DNA from: Camarhynchus parvulus
Taxonomy: Eukaryota; Chordata; Aves; Passeriformes; Thraupidae
Direction of reading: 5' to 3'
Assembly: GCF_901933205.1 (NCBI RefSeq)
Contig: NC_044573.1
Span: forward strand, 53,005,493-53,069,492
Length of the DNA stretch: 64,000 bases
The notes under the pieces were generated by a model. The model saw only the letters and a list, made by a program, of their open reading frames with translations. It had not been told where the DNA came from and made no database searches. The translations under genes were made by a program, and so were the position numbers. Shown in pieces: positions 21,701 through 33,740 of the stretch. Every line of letters starts with the position of its first letter. Position 1 is the stretch's first letter.

Positions 21701-23496
21701 CAGAAATGAAGTAATGACACTAAGCTTTTGTTTGTTCAAGATAAAAATCACAAATAGCATGGCTAGAACACTGGTTTTCAGATGGTCCATTCAGTGGAGC
21801 TTGGGAGCCTTACTGTATTCCCAGTTACGTGGCATTGAAGCAGAAGTGCTGCGCACTGAAGATTCAGGGCAGTGCAACGGAGAACAGAATTAGGCCCTCA
21901 TGAAATCTTAATGCATTGTGAAGCTTTCCAGCTCACATATATACCCCAGTGAGACTGCGAAAAGCCTAGTTCAAAAACTGTCTAGCAATGAGAGGATATG
22001 GTTCAGTTCTGCTGTGATCTAATGAAAGATGAACCAAGCTTCTTAGAAGTCTCATAGGATTTTTACCTCAGTTGTTATAGACAGGTATGTAGATGGTATA
22101 CCTAAATTGAACAAAAGAGGGGGAAGAAAAAGGTCTGGAATTAATTAAATATCTTCTCCTGGAATAGCCTCATAAAACTCTTGTACGATTAAAGCCTCTA
22201 AAAACAAGGGGAAAAAATGCCTGCCTACTAAAAAGCTAAAAATAAAGTTAAACAAAAGATGTTTTAAAGATGGCACCAAATAAGTGAGAGAATTCCATAA
22301 GCTTTTGGCTTAGTGGGCTGACAGCCTTTTTTAAATGGCAAATGCTTGAAGGTTCAGTTTTAGGACAGGTTGTTAGTTGCCCAAATAGCCTGAGTGCTCC
22401 CAGAGGCTGTTTGAGTGTGTGGTTAAGGGCTTGCTGCTCAGACAGGCTATACAGAAACACTCAAAAGACCCTGCGTGCTCTGCCAGATCCTTCTGATTTA
22501 TTTATATGAATAAGCCACCAGGCCCCAGACTAAGCTCTTTAGACACTACTCATTTGTAGGTGGTTCTGCACATTATTCTTTTCTTACAACCACCAAACAA
22601 ATTAATATTAGCACAGATATGCAATACTGTTGTTTTTCTTAAAAGCTAAGCATTCAGTGTTGAGAAGGCTTTGGAATATAACCTTAGAAAAACTAGGGCC
22701 CTGACCTTAAGGCTTTTAAGAAAGGGACAGTCATGAGTCTGGATGATATTGTTGGCTGTGAAATGCAATACTGACCGTGTAAATACAATAAGATTGAATC
22801 TCTTGATTTAATCTCTTCGGGGTGGACATGGTGCATAGGGAGTACGCTGTAGTTTCTCCATGTAATGCTCATATTGGAAAGGGTGGAGCACAGATGAATT
22901 GGGCTTGGGCCAGTGACTGCTCCAGGAACTGCCTACTGACGTGCAAAAAGGATGGAGCATGTTTGACAGTCAGTTTTTAGTGCTTTGAAGTTAACCATTG
23001 CTTGTAGTCATACTGCATATATTTCTGTCAGCAGTGGACAGGTAATGAAATACAAGCATGTCGGGTTTCTCTGTCTCCCATATGCATTATCTCCCCTTTG
23101 GTGTGAGTGGGAGTGAAGCAAAAGTAGTAATGAGATGAACTAATTTCCTCAATAGGCTTGAATTCAACTTTCTATATTAATCCAATATCCAAGTTGCTTT
23201 GCCTTCACTGTTACTTTAACTTAGCTAACTCTGGGCCTGTTCAAGAATATAGGTACACAACTTCTTTTTAATTGACTGTGACATGCACTGCTACTCTATT
23301 TCCTTAAAACCTCAGTTTGGTTGCTTACCAGCTATGAATAGGACTGGTTATGGACATTTGGTCCTGGCTACTAATATTTTTCCAGTGAAAAAAAGAGACC
23401 AAGCACACCTGACTTCCCAAATACTAATACAAACTGACAGTCAACTGACTGAACAAAGGGAAGCTTTTTCACAGGCAAATTCTGAGTTAGCCTTAA
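18766..23496. other. Unique AT-rich sequence, no gene seen
   Basis: A T-run of about 16 bp (around 18910-18925) and a T/G-rich patch at about 21580-21620 (TGGTGGGGGTTTTTTGG followed by T-runs) are the only simple-sequence features. Frames of up to 87 codons on both strands lack domain features. No repeat family was recognised with confidence. Confidence 0.5.
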
Positions 23497-23516
23497 TTTT
23501 TTTTTTTTTTTTTTTT
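23497..23516. repeat. Poly(T) run of 20
   Basis: An uninterrupted T20 homopolymer. On the - strand it is an A20 run, but no retroelement body is visible upstream of it on that strand, so I list it as a simple repeat. Confidence 0.9.
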
Positions 23517-24419
23517 GGTCACGGGCAATAGCAGATACTTGCTGCCAGCCACACTGGCTCCCAGTCAACCTTGCAAAGATCTGGCCTCCACAGCCATTCC
23601 CTCCTTTGAAAGGATAAACATATTCCTGCCTTGTGTGAGTCTTGAGTGGAACTGATCACTTCTTTTTTTCTGAGCTGGATAAGGATGGTGCATGATCAGG
23701 TAGCTTTTGCAGAGCTCTGAGTCAGCAAATCCTCAGCAGCTGAGTGTTCTATGGCAGGACCAGGAACCAAGAGTTAAACATAGCAAGCAGGAAGATAGAT
23801 ATCTCAGGAGATAAGCAGTCATTTCTTCTCTAAAAGTGGCACGGTATCCAAGGAGAGTAACCTAGGAGGGATTTTGTCGTGCCTCCACATACACTGAGCA
23901 AGGCAAAAGTATAAAATATCCCTGATGAGAAGCTAAGCAGCATATTGTGGTGAGAAATGTCACCTCAGGAGGAGTGTGACAGTGGCAAAGAGGTACGCAC
24001 AGAGAAATTATTAGAGTGGACCCTGCCCTTGAAGAAGGATTGACCTACCCCCACGTGTCCAGCTCTCTGTTCTCTGTGATGGTGCTCAGAGGAGTAACTG
24101 GAAGAGGCTGCTTTAAACTAGCCAGTGAATGCTAGACCATGCACTCGCTGTTCTAGGAGAGCCAGAAATGCACTATTTTCTGAGTAGCTCCATGCCACAG
24201 GTCACTTCCCAATTGTCAGTGTTCTCCAACTGCTCTCATTTCACAGGCTCCTCTATGAAATTGCTCCAGTAAGGCATTAGAACTGCAGATGCCCTTGGCA
24301 TTTGGAAGAGGCATCTACAATATTTGATTTTTTTAGCTTCCTTCTGCTTCCTTGCCCTGTTATCCCTGGATTCTGTATCTACCTCTTTCTTGGTCCTGTC
24401 TCTGTACCAATCACTTTAG
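23517..24419. other. Unique sequence, no gene seen
   Basis: No exons or repeats recognised. GC content is moderate. Nothing supports a feature. Confidence 0.45.
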
Positions 24420-24600
24420 CCAAAATGCTCCGATTGTCACTGAAAACCCTCTGCTTATATGCTGAACATCTCTGCATGAGCAGACCTCATTATCATGTGG
24501 CAAGAGGTCATTTACATATGCAAATCAGGTTAATGAGAGCAGAACTGTAAAAGGCTTCATTCCAGAGGCATTTGCATATCTAGCTTTAGAAATATTTGAG
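24420..24600. promoter_or_regulatory. Candidate POU-factor enhancer with inverted octamers
   Basis: A perfect octamer ATGCAAAT lies at 24518-24525 and its reverse complement ATTTGCAT at 24570-24577. With flanks the match is a 10-bp inverted repeat (ATATGCAAAT at 24516-24525, ATTTGCATAT at 24570-24579) separated by 44 bp. Between them is GGTTAATGAG, and just upstream are CATTATCATG and GAGGTCATTT (nuclear-receptor half-site-like). The octamer is the classical binding site of POU-domain factors. No coding frame is convincing here. Enhancer function is inferred. Confidence 0.35.
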
Positions 24601-27600
24601 TGCTCTGCCCCTAGCTGTGCAACCAGGACATAGAAGCCCTGGCAGTATGTCTTCACTGGCGATTATATCCACAGACAGCTGCCATCCTGGTTTGCAACAG
24701 CCTCTGTCTGAGGTACTGGCTCATTTGAACACAGAGGGTAGTTGTGTAATGTGCGCTTCTGCACCAGACTACTAAGAAGCAGTTAAGCCTTGGCCCTTAT
24801 TGGGACAACATGTGGGCTTCTGACAGGTAGATATATGCATTTCAGTATGAGGAATACAATTTCCTACGGTGCTGTCAGGAATGCACGCCGGTGTATGATG
24901 AATGAGGAAAACAATGCAGGTGCCAGGCATGGCTGTCTAAGAAGAACATGCTGTGTGTGACACAGCACCGTGCAAAATACTGATCGCGTTTATTCCGTAA
25001 CTAACCGGGCCTTCAGCCCCCAGAGTACAAGGAGGGATCTCTTTTGGATGTTTGTAAATTACCCATGAGAGAGCTCCAATTCCCTCCTCTGCCACAGACA
25101 GAATAGGCTGCTCCCGGCCCCTCTCTTAGACAGGTTCTGGGCAAGCATGTTAGGTGCCTTCTGACTGTCTAATTGTGAAGCAAATTTGCACAGAGTGTTC
25201 CTTAGAAGAAGCATCTTTTGCTGATCCTTGTATTTTTTTCAGCTGTTTTGTTTTCAGGAATATGAATGCTTTTTCACTGTAGAGCTTTCTCAGGTATTGT
25301 TCTCTGCCAGGGACTTCTGTGCCTGATTCCAGGGAGAAAAGGCAATTACATCATAATTTCTGAGAAGAGTTACTGATTTTCCCTTTGCTCCTGCCCAGTC
25401 CTTCTGAGTAAGCTAAGCATGTTTCTGGCACATCCCGATGACTAATATAAGACATTCCATCTTGGAAGAGGTATTTCTCTGCCTTGACACACAGTACTAC
25501 AACCTATACAGCTGCCAGGCAAATGCCAGGTGGGCAGCCTCAGAGTCAGCTTGGTGCATGGTTTTGGTGATGACCCTGTATGTATCAGGCTGCAACGAGC
25601 TGGGATCTTTGCCAGCTCCTCCAAAGCACAGGATCTAAAGCAAAATGCCCAATTTATGCCTTCATTTTATCTCTACCTCCACTTATTCTTAGGGACATGC
25701 AGATGACAGAGAATAATTCACCATAATTCTAATAATAGTGTTCAACTGTTCAACAGTATGTCCAGTCCCATATGCTACTGTCCACAGATTTTCCCTCATT
25801 CGGCCTTATACTTCTAACCCTACTGACTTGGTGTGGGTCAAACTCCACTGCAGTAACTCCTTGGAGTGATTCCTGTATTGCAACACTTTGCCTGTAGCTA
25901 TTCTCAACAGCTCTGACATGACAGACAAGATTAATTACCTGTGCCTATAGGAGCAAGAATAGCTCTTACACCTTTGTGGAACCTGGGACTGAGCTGGTTT
26001 CTCCCTCTCAGCTGATGGCTATCACAGAAGACTCTCTGTCCACATACAGTACACAAACACTTTGACATTTGCCTACTTTATGACACATCAGTGGACGGGC
26101 ACCACCATCTAATAAACCAGATGCTTTTTGCATGGAGTTGGTCTGCAGACTGAAGATGAGATTCTCACACTTGTCATGAAGCACAAATTTACCAGCGTGC
26201 CTGGATACCCCTTAAGGCCTATGCCTCTGTGCTCCCAAGTCAGAGGTACAGCCTGCAGCTGAGCAACCTATCTTACTGATAGCACAGCTGGATGTGGTCA
26301 TGACTTCATTGCTGACAGCTCATAGCTATGAGAATCCCCTCTTGTTTAAGAGCACTCTGGACTGAGCACTCAGCATCCCTGCTGTGACCCCAGATTGTCA
26401 CCTTTGGAAGCTGATCTCTCAGAAAAGCATTCCATTGTTTCAGAGCAGAACTGTCCTCCTCCTTCAACAAACTCTGCCACACAGGTTTGCTAAGAGAAGA
26501 GAAAAGCAAAATACAAATTGGTAAAATAAATACCTGTGGGGCTAATGAAAGTTGATGTCTTTTTTCCATTTTTGAATCCTATTTTTCAACTTTGAAAATT
26601 CAAATTTAAGTAGCTCAAACTTACTGTCTTTGTTGTTTCTGGAGGTGTGTCTTTGTTTCATTAAATATCCCCTTTCTATTACGCTCACGTTTAAAGCTTC
26701 TCACACAGAATACAATTTACCTTCTTGTGTAGCGTGAGATCAGAAGCCAGAGATTGTTTAGTAAACGACGGCTTAGGAGGTGTTCTGTTTTACATAAGCA
26801 ATAGCCTAAAAGCAGCCAAACCAGAAGGGCAAAGAAAATGCAATCACTTCTAGGAAAAGGGAGCAGTCCTCTCATTATCATTAATTTGTTGGAAATATGT
26901 ATGGATTTTTTTAGGTATTAATAATAAACAGTTTTTCACTGGATCACTCTTCAGGTTGATAATATATCTTCCATATTTTGCTTAAAATCCAGATCTCTCT
27001 ATCTTGAGAGCACTGAGCTGATTTTATTGCCAGTTATGAAAAGTGTTAACAGGAGTAAATCTCCCCTCAAATTACTGCTGTTGTTCCCTTGCCCTGAGCC
27101 GAATTCACTGCTAAGCACCTCTGACCACACAGCCCATACAAATGTACATAACAGAGGAAGTGCCTCACATTTGCTTATTTTCACAGAATTAAGAAAAAAC
27201 CTCACAAAAACCTATGTTATTGTAGTTTTTGATATATAAACATATATATTTGGCTATAGCTTACTTCTTCATACCACATGCTAAATACTCAACGGAAAAA
27301 CTAAAGGCAGATATGCAGATGCCAAAAAAAAGCACGTAACATCCAGAGAAAGAAAGAGGGAAACTAAAGCCATTTGGTGGTGTCAGTTTTCATTGTGTAT
27401 TACATTGTGGAAGAGCTTTTGAACTCTGGTATGGAGGAGCTTTATTAGAAACCCATTCTCCTCTGACCTCTGGAGGCCTAGTCCTATACATGAGCAAGCC
27501 AGGTGCCAAAAAGGAAATGGGGAGACTCATATAGAAGTGTGTTTCTAAGGTTTGAGCCAAACACAGTGAACTACAGCAAGCAGGATTGCTACCAACAAAT

Positions 27601-28199
27601 TTCAATATTCCTGCAAGAAATTAAAGATGTTTCTTACTTTTTTTTCTATCTCCTATATTAATTTCCCCTATTTTATTTTTTACTTTAACATGTCCCTTGT
27701 TTTTGCAATTCCTGTGATCTGCTGTTCCTTCCTTCATCTTTTGCTCATCTGATGTCACCAGTTTCTCCTTCCTAATTCTCATCTCATTATAGACCTTCTC
27801 TGTGTCCTATTTTTCTCTTCTCCTTATTTACCTCCTTTCCTTGCTCCTTATTTATCTCCTTGCTCTCTCTGACTTAGTGGCATAAATTAATGTAAAAACT
27901 TTAAAATATAATTATGATGAACTTCAGAGAAAAAAGCAAAGCAGCAAATGACTTTGTATAATATTAGCTGGAATTAGTAAGCATTCTTACAGAATTCCAG
28001 CTCAACAAAAGTGCTACCACTTACGTATCTGGAGAGCTGGGAGTTTAATTTTGTTTTCAGTGCTGCACTTTGCTTAGTCTTTGCTGATAGACTGACAAAG
28101 CAACCTGGTTGAAAATGAAATGATTTCAACAACTGTGAAATACTGCATGACATAACGGCCAACATAAAGCCATCATTCTCTGTGTTTACATCGGTACTG
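24601..28199. other. Unique sequence, no gene seen
   Basis: Short frames only (up to 87 codons, both strands), with no domains. A pyrimidine-rich part at about 27635-27870 is low in complexity but not a clean repeat. No CpG cluster is present. Confidence 0.5.
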
Positions 28200-28720
28200 A
28201 TTCCTAACAGCATGCTGTTAGCTCAGCACAAAGCTCTGCTGCTCTGAAACAATTCAGGTACAAGGACAACTCTTTTACAGCCAATCATGCTCTGTCCCTC
28301 TAAAGAATTATTATATCAATCTAAACTGGCATGTAAGTTAATGCTCACCCCTCAGCAGCTTAAATTTACATTGCGACCCACAGACTTATTCATCTCCCAC
28401 TGCTGAGAATCACAACCCCATAATCACTACATGCACATCCACACTATCCAAGAATCAATGCCTGCTACAGCATTATATGTATTATCAAATCCAGTTGCTT
28501 GTCAATTAACCCAGTGCAACATCTGCATGAAGGATTTAAATAAGGAGCATCATATTATGCTGTGTGATCGATAAAGTGAAAATGCAGGCACTGACAAGGC
28601 TTACCATTTGGCCTGATACCACAGCATCCATCTCTCTGAATGGAAGTTATTTATGCTCCCACTGAATTATGGCTTGTATTCAAATATTGGCAAAGATGCA
28701 ATGTATAAAAAGTGTAACAT
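28200..28720. promoter_or_regulatory. Possible conserved non-coding element with 18-bp palindrome
   Basis: The block opens with the perfect 18-bp palindrome CTAACAGCATGCTGTTAG (28204-28221). It continues with many factor-like cores, including GCCAATCATG, TGTCAATTAACC (homeodomain type), GTGATCGATAAAG and TTCAAATATTGG. It has no repeat match and no open frame of note. The even mix of motif-like words resembles vertebrate conserved non-coding DNA, but conservation is untested. Confidence 0.28.
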
Positions 28721-31700
28721 CTACAGTATGCTGTGGTTGGCTACAGCTCCTGGGAATCTCTTAAAAGAGTAATTTCTCCTTCAGAAGCACAGCTCTCAGT
28801 TCAGGACTTAGGAGCAGATCCTTTTAATCCCAGACAAAAAGGTGCTACTGAAAAAAATTACCAGAGGAGCAGATGTGTTCTTCAGCACACACATGTACAG
28901 TGGAAAGAACACCTTTCAGAGTGCTGGCTAAACACAAACTTCATTAATTAGAAAGAATCCTGACTTCCATAAAGTAAAACAAGGTTCAGCCTTTTTCTAC
29001 ATCAGGAAAAGCAAATGAGCTGATGAGGATAATGAAATGCATCACATTGACAAGTGAGTTCACCCTGGACACTGGAAGAGAATTAAGCTCCTTTATAACT
29101 TAAAATAACAAAACTGCCCTCAGCACAGTGAGATGTCCCACATACAATCAGTATGAGCACATGGAACAACTGTCCTCCCAGTTAATTTGGCAGCAGTGGC
29201 ACTGGCTTCTCAAGTTGGAAAGATATCTCCTGCTCTTGAACAAACTGGTGATCTGCAAGTTGTGAGTGAGAAAAAAAGAAATCTATCCTGTTGAAGGGCT
29301 GCAAGCAAGTGATATAAAGTATGTTAAAAGGGTTCCTGTTACGTTTAACTCAAAATTTAGGCTCTGTGTCAAATAATTTCTTACCAACTTGTGATAGAAG
29401 TGTTTCCATTAAGAAATATTCCCGTGGAAACAATTTGGTTATAGACAGATAAACTTCAGTAGTACCTGTGGAACAAACCTGTGTCATAGTGCTGCTACAG
29501 AAGCCAGGTGTGATGCACATTAGAGGAAAGAGAGGCTGTCTAGTGTCCATTGCTCAACTCAAAAGAAACTCAGAAAACTAACATGGGTGGAGACCTAACA
29601 TTTGGGAAATGAGTACCTACAAAGGCATTGTGAAAAACACTCTACTGTTGAACCTAGTGTTATTTCATTCTACAGGCTGACTATAGATATCAGTGTCCAC
29701 ATCCACTGCCACTGCAGGCAGTGGAAGCTCTTCCATTGAGTTTAATACCACAGACTATAAAGTTCCATAAAATTTTTTCCTTCTACCTCACTCTTTCCCA
29801 CAAAATAATTTTTACCTCATGAAGTTTTTACTCCCGCTCTTCTGAGTGCATTATTTTGAACTGTTGATACTTCACATGTGAATGCCCTATAACATAACCC
29901 CTATCAAAACATACAGAGACAATTTCGAGTCACTCCTGAACATTATGAAAATTTATGAGCTCCCTAAATTTGAGAATTTGGCTTGGTCCAGCAGGACAGC
30001 AAACCAAAATGTTTGTTTCTAAACTTCCTAGGTCCACAGGTATATCCAAGTGAAATGTCTCTTAGGAATCTCATATCTTCAGGAAACGGGCAACCTAAAG
30101 ACCAAAGCGCTTTTTTTGGTTGTGCTTTAACAAGTGAGAACACAACTGAGATTTTGGATTTATAAACATTTGGCTGATTTAATGGCACAGGGCCTTTCTG
30201 AAACAGAAGTTAAAATGACCTTTCTCCCTTTTGTTCAATTCTTATAATAGTTCACAGTACTATATGTAGTCCTCCATTCTTATTTAGAGCTCAGATGGCT
30301 CTGCACACATTAAGGATGTATTTTATTGAATATCAACTTACGTGTTTTTCAGTATACTTATTCCTGGAGTAGATGTAGCCTCTGAGAAACGAGGCTGCCA
30401 TGGAAAACTGGAAGACTCACAAGGACTGTAGGCTGCATCTTTGAAAAGTGTTGCCATGGTTGCAATGGAGCGAACCAACTTCCTCTGGTTCTGCTACAGA
30501 ACCTGGAGCGCTTGATGAGGTGGATTGTGCAACCAGCCAATCAAGAGGACATAAGGGTGTGGGGAACAGGAATATAACCACAGAGAGGTTCAGGAGTCAA
30601 TGGACAACTGCCCCAAACTATGGTGCTGGCAATGCAGCCCCTTGAGAAAGGATGACCTCTCCTCTCAAACCATGTGCCAAATATCTTCTCATAGGTGAAG
30701 AGTACTTGTATGAGTGTGTGTGTAGGTGGTAAGTGTTAGCCTGACCGTGACAAGGTCAGGAGTCAAAACTGTTAAGCGACAGATGAATGTTCTCATGGCA
30801 AAATGTAGTAAGGGAAAATTTGCTTAAGTGGTATGGAAAGATATAAGAGGGTGTTTGTCAATGATGGAAAATAAGACAAAGTAATCTTTCTATTCTGTAT
30901 GAATAGGTCTGAGAAAAAAAGAGACTGAGAAACTCCTGAATATCTCTCCCATGGCAAACTGAAAAGCTATGGAATGCTGTACATATGAAGAGAAAATGGC
31001 ATCTCTTTTGTAGTACAACACAGCTTTCTACTGAGATACTGGCCTGTAAAAATCATAAACGACTTATTTTTACAGAAATCATCCAGACAAAAACATATAC
31101 TCAGCTGCCAAAACTACAGTCCCTCAAAGCAAGGGGGGATAAGAATAAATACACACCTTGGTTTTGCAGAGAGAACCACCATGACTCTGTAAGTGTAAAT
31201 AGTGTAAGCAGTAGGTAATAATGCTTGTTTGTCTCACCTTAAAATATAGTGGAGAGATCAGTGCAGAGGAACAGGTGGCTGTGCAAGCTGCACAAGTCTT
31301 TTTATCTGTGTCTTATATTAAATATTGCCAGGCTATAAAGAATCAGGGACACAAGTATCAAGAGAGCAAAAATAAAACAATACCAATGATGGTCATAATA
31401 ACACATTTATGTTTCCTTTCCTTTTGGTTCAGAGCTGCTACAGAACACAACATAATTTCTGCTGAAATCAGAGGACCAGAAATTGATGTTTTCCTTTTAG
31501 ATGAAAGCCAGAATTCTTACTTGACTTGCATAACTGGAACTTTACAGAATTTCTACCACAGAACATCAGTTCACCAACAATCATGACAGCTGACAACACT
31601 GTATTACAAAAACTACATTTAAGAAACAAGGAAAAATTGCGCACTGGTGTAAATCACAGCTACACCTTGTTCAAAAAGAGCCACATGCTCAATGTCAAAA

Positions 31701-32203
31701 ATGGGCAGAACTCCAAGTAAGATGTGTACTTGTCAATTAGTGGATGAAATTTAATCTGTAAGGGAAGAAACATATTGCACATGGGAGAAGAGAGCTCAGG
31801 GAGGGGTAATATCCAGACACAAAAAAATATCTCCCATTTCACTGAAATCCCCAAAGAGGTAATGGAGAGTGATAGTGGTGACTATCGATGGACAGCTTTT
31901 GGCTGGCTCATGTGAAATGATATTGGCAGAACATACCCAGCTCTTACCTCTGCTGAACTGGCAGGTTGGTTCGTGCAGGATCCCAGCCTGAGCAGGCTCA
32001 GGCGAGTTTCATGGCATTTAGGGGAACAGTTGTGTGCACTTTAGGAAAGGAGCTCAAGGCTGCCAAGAGCAGGCACTGCCTCAGCCCCTGCTCCTGAGTG
32101 AGGGTCTATGGGATATCTAAAGTGGGGGGCCATGGGGTACCATGGCTCTTGGTACCCAGCATTCCTGAGGCAACACAGCCTATGCCCAGGCCAACCTGTT
32201 AAT
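28721..32203. other. Unique sequence, no gene seen
   Basis: The longest frame (31221-31586, +, 121 codons) has no recognisable domain. Near 29703-29724 an 8-bp inverted repeat CCACTGCC/GGCAGTGG flanks six bases. Near 32134-32157 GGGTACC and GGTACCC form a 7-bp stem. No repeat family recognised before the CR1 at 32204. Confidence 0.5.
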
Positions 32204-32567
32204 CTAGAGAAAACTGAGAGGGGACCACATTAATGTGTAAAAATACGTAAAGGTGTGCGTGGGGAAGTGTCCAAGAAACTGAAGCCAAGCTCTTGTTGTT
32301 GGTGCTAACCATTAGGACACAAGGAGCAATGGGCAGAAACTGATGCACAGAAGTTCCACATGAGGAAACTTCATTTCTGTGTGGGTAATGGTGCACTGGA
32401 ACAGATTGCCCAGCGAGGTTGTGGAGTCTCCTTCACTGGAGATATTCAAGAATCATCTGGACACAATCCTGTGCCCTGTGCTCTAGGACGACCCACTTAG
32501 GCAGGGAGTCTGGAGCAGATGATCCACTGTGGCCCCTTCCAACCTTACCCATTATGTGATTCTGTGA
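32204..32567 (+). mobile_element. CR1 LINE, 3' end (copy C)
   Basis: The CR1 signature is clear: GAGAAAACTGAGAGGGGACC at the 5' edge, then the AGGACACAAGGAGCAATGGGC block, then CACTGGAACAGATTGCCCAG, then GGAGATATTCAAGAATCATC, then GGCCCCTTCCAACCTTACCC, and a GATTCTGTGA-type end. It is a 5'-truncated copy. A 127-codon frame on the - strand across it is a shadow. It ends about 110 bp before CpG island 2 begins. Confidence 0.93.
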
Positions 32568-33347
32568 TCCTTTACGCAGCACAAAATTTGGTTTCTCTGT
32601 TCCTGTTTTACACCTCCTTGGCCATTCGTGCCAAACCAACACAGACATTTTACCTAAGAGATGCTGAAGACAGGTGAAGTGAGGGGACACAGCCTGCCAG
32701 GGAGGGTGCGGGTGCCCCGTGACGGGCTCAGCTGGAGAGGCCGCAGCTCCGACCCAGCCGTGACTTTCATAAGTTGGGCCCGGCGATGGGACGCTACGAG
32801 CCGCCCTTGACCCCACAGGGGAGCGCTCCCGGCTGAACCTACACCTCCTCCTGACGCCAGCGAGGCAGCCGAAGGTGAGCCCTCAGCCCCTCCCCGCCGC
32901 TCCGGAGCTCCAGGCCGGGTTTTGCTTGCGGCCGCGCCCCGGCGGCCGGGGCCGCGCTCCCCGCGGCAGAACGAACGAAGCGCGGCTGGGGCGCGGCGGT
33001 GCCTGCGCCGGGCCGGGCTCGGGAGGGGGCAGGGAGCGCCCAGCGGGAGCCGGGGCACGGGGACGGTGTCCTGGGCCCGCGTCCCCCGCGGGAGAGAGCC
33101 GCATTCCGGGGTCGGAGCCGGCTCCCCGCGCTGAGCCCGGGGCTGTTCCGCCCCTCCCGCCGCTGCTGGCGGCCGCGGGGCGCTCAGGCGCTCAGGCTCC
33201 TGGCGGAGCGACCCGGAGCCGCTCCCGGGTCCCGCGGGCTGTTCCCGCATATTGTTTCCCTGAGAAGTGCCGGGAGGCGGGGGGGCTGGGAAGGGGATCT
33301 GCCTGCAGTTGCTCCACGTGCATCAATAGTTGTCAGTAACATCAAAC

Positions 33348-33355
33348 TGACGTCA
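33348..33355. promoter_or_regulatory. Palindromic CRE (TGACGTCA)
   Basis: The exact 8-bp consensus for CREB/ATF dimers lies at the edge of CpG island 2, followed by TCC. In CpG-island promoters the full CRE usually lies within 250 bp of the start site. It is an exact sequence match, but occupancy is unknown. Confidence 0.6.
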
Positions 33356-33407
33356 TCCTCGGGTAAAAAGATCTCTCTTTTGTTCTCGTTCCCTCCCACC
33401 ACTTCTT

Positions 33408-33437
33408 CCCCCCCGCCCCCCCTCGCCCCGCCCCCCG
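33408..33437 (-). promoter_or_regulatory. C-run with GC boxes; G-quadruplex potential on - strand
   Basis: Four C-runs of 4-7 bases are separated by 1-3 bases (CCCCCCC-G-CCCCCCC-TCG-CCCC-G-CCCCCC). On the - strand this fits the G3+ loop rule for a G-quadruplex. It also reads as Sp1-type GC boxes (GGGGCGGGG on -). TTTAAAAA follows directly on + (33438-33445), a weak TATA-like element. Confidence 0.6.
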
Positions 33438-33740
33438 TTTAAAAATCAAAAGCCAGAAGAATATTTGCAAAAAATAAAAATAATAAGAACTCCTCTCCCC
33501 CACGTTAATTGCAATGCAAAGGGAGATGTTGCGTTACGGATCCTGCCTGGGCTGTGCTGGGCTCTAATGAATGCGCCGAGCCTTTGATCTGGGTGAGTCA
33601 GTTGGGTTCAGTTGTGCCGGAAGGTTAGTTGCACATCTTGGCTGATCTGAAATTCGATCAGCAGAGGGGGCAAAGAAAAAGAAAAGCATTTTAATGGGAA
33701 TCAATAGAGGATCACAGGGTCCTGGAAGGAAATAGGTGTT
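33438..33740 (+). promoter_or_regulatory. Promoter-proximal region / possible first exon end
   Basis: After the TATA-like TTTAAAAA, the region runs through an octamer-like word (AATTGCAATGCAAAG) to a strong donor-like CTGG|GTGAGT (GT at 33593-33594). That donor overlaps an AP-1 site TGAGTCA (33594-33600). CTTTGATCT (TCF/LEF type) lies just before. CAGCAGAGGGGGCA near 33658-33671 resembles a CTCF core. A short ATG frame reaches the donor open, but its start context is weak. A non-coding first exon on + ending at 33592 is possible; this is inference. Confidence 0.25.

Larger units (their letters stand above)
32690..33440. promoter_or_regulatory. CpG island 2
   Basis: CpG is dense from about 32700 to 33300, in strong contrast to the surrounding AT-rich DNA. 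The 3' edge holds an E-box CACGTG (33315-33320), a full palindromic CRE TGACGTCA (33348-33355), and a C-rich tract with two GC boxes (33408-33437). Frames of up to 198 codons on - and 154 on + overlap each other and encode only Ala/Gly/Pro/Arg-rich low-complexity sequence, so they are shadows. The island most likely marks a promoter, perhaps with cAMP-responsive control through the CRE. Confidence 0.75.

Noticed and set aside
32654..33339. 198-codon - frame and 154-codon + frame in CpG island 2
   Set aside because: Mutually overlapping Ala/Gly/Pro/Arg-rich frames without recognisable features; stops are depleted by GC content.
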